Source: Panaeolus papilionaceus
Lineage: Eukaryota > Basidiomycota > Agaricomycetes > Agaricales
DNA length: 64,000 nucleotides
Reading direction: 5' to 3'
Assembly (NCBI GenBank): GCA_015501605.1
Contig: JADNRZ010000005.1
Span: forward strand, 1,364,001-1,428,000
Positions 58,008 to 64,000 of the stretch are shown in pieces. The translations under genes and the position numbers were made by a program. Within the stretch, counting starts at the first letter, position 1; the number at the start of each line of letters is the position of its first letter. Under the pieces are notes generated by a model. That model saw only the letters and a program-made list of their open reading frames with translations, did no database searches and had not been told where the DNA came from.

Positions 58008-59149
58008 GGTGAGGAGTTAATGGTGATAAAAACGGTATCGCACGGCGATATAGAATTTAGTTGGACGATTACGGCGACCAGCGCAGTTGCAGGAAAGAAA
58101 CGGGTGAACTACACTGTGCCTTTATATGCTTTTCTTGATGCGGACCTACTTTCTAAGCCGTTTGAATACGCCATGCACTGCTCTTGTTCGTGTACTGGTT
58201 TTCTACTCCAGCAGGCTACAAGGACTCTAATAATGGCCGAATCACCTCATGCTATCATGTGTGACCCACAATCTGTTGTATGTAGGTGCAACTGCCCATC
58301 ACTTATCTTTTTACACGACGTCGTCGCACATTGGAGGTTTGCTTGTTTGTTCAATACTAGTACGAAGGCTGTATCAATCAGAGATGATAGAACCCACATT
58401 TGAACTGCCTCTGAGAACCTCGCTATCAATCGCATAAAAATGACCATCTTGAACTTCTTGTTCTGCGCATAGATTTTGCGACATAAATCAAGAGCCTTGT
58501 TGTGCAGTTTTGGTGAATGCCATCATTTAGTTATTATTTTGCTGCAGATCCTGATATTACTACTGGCCCCAATTCATTTCAGAAGATTTGAGCGGACCAA
58601 TATAGTCGTGCAGATGACAAGCGCCAATGGCACACCTGAAAGGTTGATCACAGTCCAGGTCAGGAATCAGGAATCCCGAGGTTTGCAGGTGCATGCTAAG
58701 TCTCATTCAGTATCACATTGTGTATTAGGGGATCATAAAAAGTTTTGAATTCAACTGCAAAATCTCGATAGCTCAAACAAAAATCAATCCAATGCCTGAT
58801 GGTCGTGGGTTCACAATATCGGTGGCTTGGCTGAGCTATCGCCTGGGTTGAAGGCGTCATATACAATTCAATAGTGACCAGTGATATCAAAAATTGCAGA
58901 GTACAATGATGCCCGTCAAAACATTCCAACTTTGTGGGCATGGCAATCAAAACGTCTTAAAGATAAGAGTGGGTAAAATTTGGCAGGTGGTTAATTTCAT
59001 CATAAGGAGAAGAATCCGCGATTCAACGGGCGCTACCACAACGTAAGCGTGTTGTCCTTCTCTAACACGACCCTCATTCCGCTCTTGGGAACATCGAAAT
59101 CAAAAGGGCGAAGTCGGCGGTGCACCCACAGCTAGATTTACCAGCGACT
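58008..59149. other. Intergenic region, no gene seen
   Basis: Between the peptide gene and its relic. Frames up to 127 codons (58020-58403) have no domain. Confidence 0.4.
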
Positions 59150-59458
59150 GAGTGCCAGGGTGTCTGTAACTATAAAGCCATCAGTCGGTTATCATTGTCG
59201 ACGTCGTTATCTTGTTATTCACCCGGGAGATAAAAGACCAGTGACAGCCTTGACTGCGAGCGACCTTCTTTAGGGTTTCAGAATGGCTTTGCAGGCCTTC
59301 TAGAACAGGTTCGACAGGTCTAACGATTGCGAGGAAAACCAATCAAAATTTGTATTCAGACGTCAACAGGGGACACCTACCTGTGCGGGATGGGCGCGGC
59401 GGCAACGAATGATGTATGCCAAAATAAACATCAGAGTAGTGCTGTAAGTGATCTTCAT
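59150..59458 (-). pseudogene. Frameshifted relic of the secreted-peptide gene
   Basis: From ATG 59458 the frame gives a signal-like start (MKITYSTTLMFILAY). The part matching the first exon end of the intact copy (FVAAAPIPHR) is one frame off. Exon 2 follows an intron in the same position and reads RPVEPVLEGLQSHSETL, resembling RPDSTPENVQSRSLL. The third exon is not convincing. A one-base indel in exon 1 therefore disrupts it. The outer 3' limit is approximate. Confidence 0.5.
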
Positions 59459-60638
59459 GGCGATGAAGGACATTGGAAAGTGCGAGTGAGTGACAGGAGG
59501 ATAGCAAGTGGAAATATCATGGGTTCGCTCTGCGATGCGAGGTCTTGGAGATTAGCTCTAGGGAAAGGAGAATGTCCGGCTTCACGATTTTATACTATGA
59601 AGAAAGCCCCATTGAACATTTCAATGATCGTGCACTCCATGTGTCTTTCTTTGCGGGCGATATTGAATGATACTTGGTCGTTCAATGCGCCCGCTTGGAC
59701 AATTGCATGTCAGTACATGATAGGATTGACTCTGGTCATCTAATTTGAATTGGGTCAAGTAAGGGGCCGGGTGTTAAGGCCAGGGGACCCACAAACCCAG
59801 CTCAAAGCTTTTGTTGTTTAATGGAAGATGTCCTTTTCTATCGTTCTAGTCGTCAATTGATGAATTTACGATGATGGGCGGGAATAACACCAGCGATATC
59901 AGATGCAGAAGAACAAATTGAGCGTAGTCGTATTTGACATCTTGGCCTGAGGGTATCGTGTTGTGCTAGGCAATCCACGACATTGGACTGAATTGGTTGT
60001 CGTAAGGTGATCTGATCATAACTGTAAATGTTGACAGTGGGCCAGTGGAAACCTGTCAGATGGATGATACCAGGCGGTCGGACATTTCTGATGGATGTAG
60101 GTTTCAACGAAACCATTTCGTCATGCTCAGTTTGAAAACTTTGGATGCATTGCCCGCGGAGTTTGGATGTATAATCCACACTGAGGATTGGAGTCAAAAT
60201 CGATCGGGGTAGTCAGAGGAAGAGAGCTGGATCATCGCATGAGGTTATTCAAGTCAGCGGCGTCCAAGACTGGTAATACAGTGAGTTTCAAGAACAGCTG
60301 AATGGAAGAGAAACTCACCTGCAACACAGATTCTCCCGTCTGTACGTCATTCAAAATCTTCCGGCTTATCGATGGCTTATGGGATTTTACAACACATTTT
60401 GGCAGTAGCATTAATCACAAATGGTACAAAAAACAAACACGGTCAGCCAACTGAGACGAATAGGAAAATTCGTATTACGGGATATAGGGCTAAAGACAAC
60501 CTCCCAAACCAGATCATTGGCGTCCGAGAAAACTTTTGGGCAGAGTATGACGTCCACTTCATTTCTCCAGTGGCCCGGTCGGGAATGTCAATGGTGGAAT
60601 AGCAACGTGAAGGGTCTTCAAAGATTTGTCGTTGCATA
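59459..60638. other. Intergenic region, no gene supported
   Basis: A 114-codon minus frame (59853-60197) and short frames have no domain. The rightmost part is the 3' flank of SMD1. Confidence 0.4.
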
Positions 60639-61283
60639 TCAGAAGCCTCGACCACGACCACGGCCACCCCTGCCGCGAGGGCGACCACGATCACCCCCTC
60701 CTCGTCCACCACGACCCCGTCCACGTGCATCGTCCTTCTTACGACCCTTGGGTTTTGGTGCATCGTCGACGAGAAGTGTATCCAAGGGTAGCGCATCTGG
60801 AAGAATGAAGTAGCGAATGTTGTTTCCACGAATGGATAATGAATCTAATGAGAGAGGATCTCTGTTTCGTGTTGTCAACTTGACCGTTTTGAGATATGTG
60901 TTCATCTGCATATCAACACCTACGCAAGCATGTTATTTGAGTGAATCTGGGGTGCATAAGAAACGACCCATACCTGTGATTGTTCCATGGACAACTGATC
61001 CGTTCTTCAATTCGATTGAGACGGTTTCGTTGTTCAGTTTCATCAGGAATCTAAATAATTTGGACGTGGATAGTTAGTAGATGCCTTGATCACCAGCATG
61101 AATAGGATGAAGGTAAGTACTCCATGTCCTGCATGGTGCAGAGACGCAATCAATAGCAATTTCAACATGCTGCCCTCGATGGGATCGAAAACGCCAGTCG
61201 ACGAGAAATGAACGCTGATAGAACGAGCCAACCTGGGGAATTGGATGGAAGTAAAAATGAGCGACTCACCGAACTAGCTTCAT
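60639..61283 (-). CDS. SMD1: Small nuclear ribonucleoprotein Sm D1
   Basis: A core spliceosomal Sm protein that forms the heptameric ring on U1, U2, U4 and U5 snRNAs. Exon 1 is tiny (MKLV plus part of R, from 61283). Exon 2 gives [20 protein letters not shown] and HGTITG, the Sm1 motif. Exon 3 gives [34 protein letters not shown] (Sm2) and a C-terminal RG-rich tail ([16 protein letters not shown], then [16 protein letters not shown]), the usual dimethylarginine target. Length (about 120 residues) and order match Sm D1 exactly. Intron 1 is about 220 nt, long for this window; intron 2 is short. Confidence 0.95.
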
Positions 61284-62189
61284 ATTGGGCGTAAATTTTG
61301 GAGAAACAAATCAACCAAATGCAGTCTTTTTGTCCAAAAATAGGTAATATATCGCTTTCAAAGTGCGATATGGTAAGATTGAGTTGTGTCTGGACGCTGT
61401 TGGCAGCGTTGAACAACATTGAAAGTGTTTGAACGGAGTTCTATCGGAGTTTTAAAATATAGAAACTCAGCGAATCTGATTTCACTGACCACCTCAACCC
61501 TCAAGTCGACTATGATGAGCAGCACCTCATGGAAAAATCGGGCGTGAAGACATACATCAGCTCGACGAACTGTGAAAATATTTAAACCGGATATAAGTCT
61601 ACAATGATTTTTTTGAGATGATATACTTCACTTATGAAGAGACGAAAATGCCAGAAGCTCAGCTCATACTTTTGATAAATTGCAACTTTTCGAGTCAAAG
61701 AACATTTCTCGAGTCTCGAGCCCTCTGCTAGCTTTGGTTCATCTGAATATTGATACGAATACGATTTGCAACAGATCGAAGGGAGAATAGAGGATTAAAG
61801 GGACGGAATTCATCTACAGAACCTCCACAGACTTCAGCCTCAGAAAGCGGGGCAGATGAATCCGAGGACAAGGGCGAAGGGTCACCTCGAGTACCATCAG
61901 AAAAGAAAATTGTTCTAGCTGAGATGAGAATTTTCCCGGAGAGAGAGATTTTTCGGCTACCGAAAAACTCGAAGAGAAGGATAAGAAATCGCGCTGTTCC
62001 CTAAATCTTCTGAGGCTACGCAGTAACGCCCCCATTCGATGCGCGATCACGTGCTGTACGCGCTGAAATCAACAACCGTGACAGTCTGGGGCAGGGCCGA
62101 ATTGAACTGTCACTCCTCTTGCCATTCAACCTCTACGTCCGCCTCTCCTTTTCACCTTTAATCCGTAGGCCACATATTCACCTTCCTCT
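61284..62189. other. Divergent intergenic region of SMD1 and kinesin
   Basis: Contains both promoters. An 84-codon plus frame at 61750-62004 (charged, with RRENRGLKGRNSSTEPPQTS) is not supported by any domain, start context or homologous neighbour. Confidence 0.4.
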
Positions 62190-64000
62190 ATGGCGTCCGC
62201 CACGCACAAGGTCAAGATTGCTGCGCGTTTGAGACCTAAAATTCAGGGAGAAATCGACGATGATTCTATCAAGGTCGTCCATGCCTCGGACAACTCTGGA
62301 GGATCTTCTACTTCTGCCTCTGGTGGCAGCTTCATCACAGTACCAAATCCGAGAGACCCAACACAAGTTTTCAAATTTCCGTAAGTGAAATTGAACAATA
62401 TAATTGAGTGGATATGAACGAGGTTTTTTTCTTTCAGGTTTTCGAGTTGCTATGACCAAGATTCGTCACAAGAAGAAATATATAGCAACGACGTAGAACC
62501 ACTGCTGGATGTTGTTTACAGTGGAGTTGTATGTATCCACTGCATACATTTGGAAAAATCTAAATGTCCTCCCAACAGACCGTTACTATCTTTGCTTATG
62601 GTGTCACGTCTTCTGGGAAGACGCACACCATGCAAGGGACCAAATATGAACCTGGTGTTATTCCTCGTGTGGTCCGAGTTAGTCTCAATGATTCAATGAT
62701 AGTGAAAGTCCCTCCTCTGACATGCTTTTAGGGGATGTTCGAGAAAAAGGACCTGAACCCCAATTATCAAACTTCGCTATCAGTCTCATATATGGAAATC
62801 TACAAAGATGAAGTGTATGACCTACTTGTTACCAGGGAGAACGTAAGTGCTTGAACTCTATTTATCCAACTTTGAACCAAATTTCAATGCTTTTGCGTCG
62901 ATATCATCTAGGCTCCTAAACTCCCGATCCGAGAGAATGACGCGGGCATGGTCTTCGTTGCCAACCTTTCACGAGTTCCTTTATCGTCTGTCGATGAATT
63001 CGATTCCATATACACGTAAGTACTGCCCCCCATTCTCTCATCATCATACTAACACTTGCTCCAGCGCCGCAACAAAGCACCGCTCCGTAGGGGCAACCAA
63101 TCTCAACCGTGCCTCATCTCGCTCACATGCCGTTCTGACAATCGAAGCCACTATGTTGGACCCAATTGCTAATACGAGTATTGCAATCAATTTAAACTCT
63201 ATTTCCATTTTCTCATGTATTTGTTTTCAGCACTCATGGGCAAAATCAATCTCGTTGATCTAGCAGGGTCAGAGAACAATAAGGTATTCTTTCGCTTGTT
63301 CGATGTGATGTTTTTGTCTAATTAAGGGAATCAGCTAACGGGGAATGACCCATCTCGCATGGCCGAGTCAGCTGCTATCAATAAGTCATTGAGTGTACTC
63401 GGCCAGGTCGTCCACGCCCTGAACACAGGCGCTGTGAGTGATTTCTCACAACTGTGCCAACAGTTCCTAAAACAACGCATGACAGCCGCGCATACCTTAT
63501 CGCAATTCTAAATTGACTCGAATTCTGCAAGATGCCCTGGGAGGCTCGTCTGTTGGGCTTCTGATTTGTAACCTCGCTCCAGGCCTCAAATTCCGTCAAG
63601 ATACTTTGAATACCCTGAAGTAAGCATTTAAGTAAAACCTCATCATTTCACAGCATTGATCATCCTTTAGCTTCGCTGTTCGCACGAAGAACGTCGAGAA
63701 CAAACCCGTAGTTAACGAGCGTGGTATGTCCTCATGTTGCTGGTTTTCATCGAATTTGCTGAATCTCGTAATTGTCTTGTTGCCAGATAATCGCCCGGTT
63801 CCCAAACCCCACTTTGCTGCTGTCTCAACAATTCAGCCACCCGCACCCAAACCCGCCCCAGCGGTCCTTCAAGCGATTTCGACGACCGGTTCGAGCTCAG
63901 GGCGCAGCCGTTCACGACCATCACTCGTTCCAGGATCAAGGTTGCGTCGTCCATCGATTGGCGGGGCAAATGTCTACCAATCATTTGCCATCCCCAGCAA
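62190..64000 (+). CDS. Kinesin motor protein (kinesin-10/KIF22-like), 3' end outside window
   Basis: An N-terminal motor domain split by many short introns, open at the window edge. It starts [20 protein letters not shown]. The nucleotide-binding loop is [17 protein letters not shown], followed by [17 protein letters not shown], the switch I motif [10 protein letters not shown], switch [50 protein letters not shown] and the neck-proximal [14 protein letters not shown]. The P-loop has Val where most kinesins have Gln (GQT); kinesin-10 members also vary here. That and the ICNLAPG and FAVRTKNV stretches suggest the chromokinesin/KIF22 group acting on chromosome arms or spindle, but the diagnostic C-terminus is missing. 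After the motor the sequence becomes Pro/Ser-rich. Confidence 0.88.

Noticed and set aside
1..64000. tRNA, rRNA and CRISPR features
   Set aside because: No cloverleaf-like B-box context, rRNA core or spaced repeat array was recognised by eye; CRISPR is not expected in a fungal genome. A tRNAscan run would be decisive for tRNAs.

Overview
The window reads as nuclear DNA of a filamentous basidiomycete, most likely an Agaricomycete. Most genes are split by 45-70 bp introns with fungal splice signals. Coding density is high on both strands, and the families are typical of the group: an F-box protein, a 7-TM protein with a WWDDFWA motif, a mucin-like single-pass receptor, a CRH-type GH16 enzyme and small cysteine-rich secreted proteins. 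I built exon models by hand from reading frame, splice sites and within-window paralogues. No database was searched.

Layout. 0.9-8.7 kb: 7-TM protein (+), GPI19/PIG-P (-), F-box protein (+), and a 968-residue protein (-) whose C-terminal 390 residues are a UBE3D-type E3 ligase. 9.4-14.4 kb: a proline-iminopeptidase-like hydrolase, a secreted protein with two six-cysteine modules, and a beta-lactamase-like serine hydrolase, all (+). 14.5-18.4 kb (-): a single-pass membrane protein with a decayed copy of its ectodomain behind it. 20.1-26 kb (-): 5-formyl-THF cyclo-ligase and a very low-complexity C2H2 zinc-finger protein. 28-33.4 kb: a second beta-lactamase-like gene (+), a P-loop GTPase (+) and an alpha/beta hydrolase (-). 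34-40.2 kb: a RAD51-paralogue-like gene (-), a multi-RRM protein (+) and a GH16 transglycosylase (+). 41-50 kb: a damaged second iminopeptidase copy (-), a Ser-rich disordered protein (+), a ten-cysteine secreted protein (-) and an MFS transporter (-). 50.5-52.3 kb: two TA-flanked non-coding elements, one a nearly perfect 692 bp palindrome. 52.4-64 kb: housekeeping genes (mitoribosomal mL41, TSR3, mitochondrial AsnRS, SmD1, kinesin), a MARVEL-like fragment and a tiny secreted-peptide gene with a frameshifted relic.

How they relate. The housekeeping genes are unrelated neighbours, some divergent over 120-160 bp. Local duplication and decay is a theme: iminopeptidases, beta-lactamases, ectodomain, peptide gene. 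Nothing supports one biosynthetic cluster. The most unusual items are the duplicated knottin-like protein with mirrored exon lengths including 7-nt microexons, the palindromic foldback element, the UBE3D fusion, the degenerate RAD51 paralogue, and four GC-AG introns whose reading frames leave no GT alternative.
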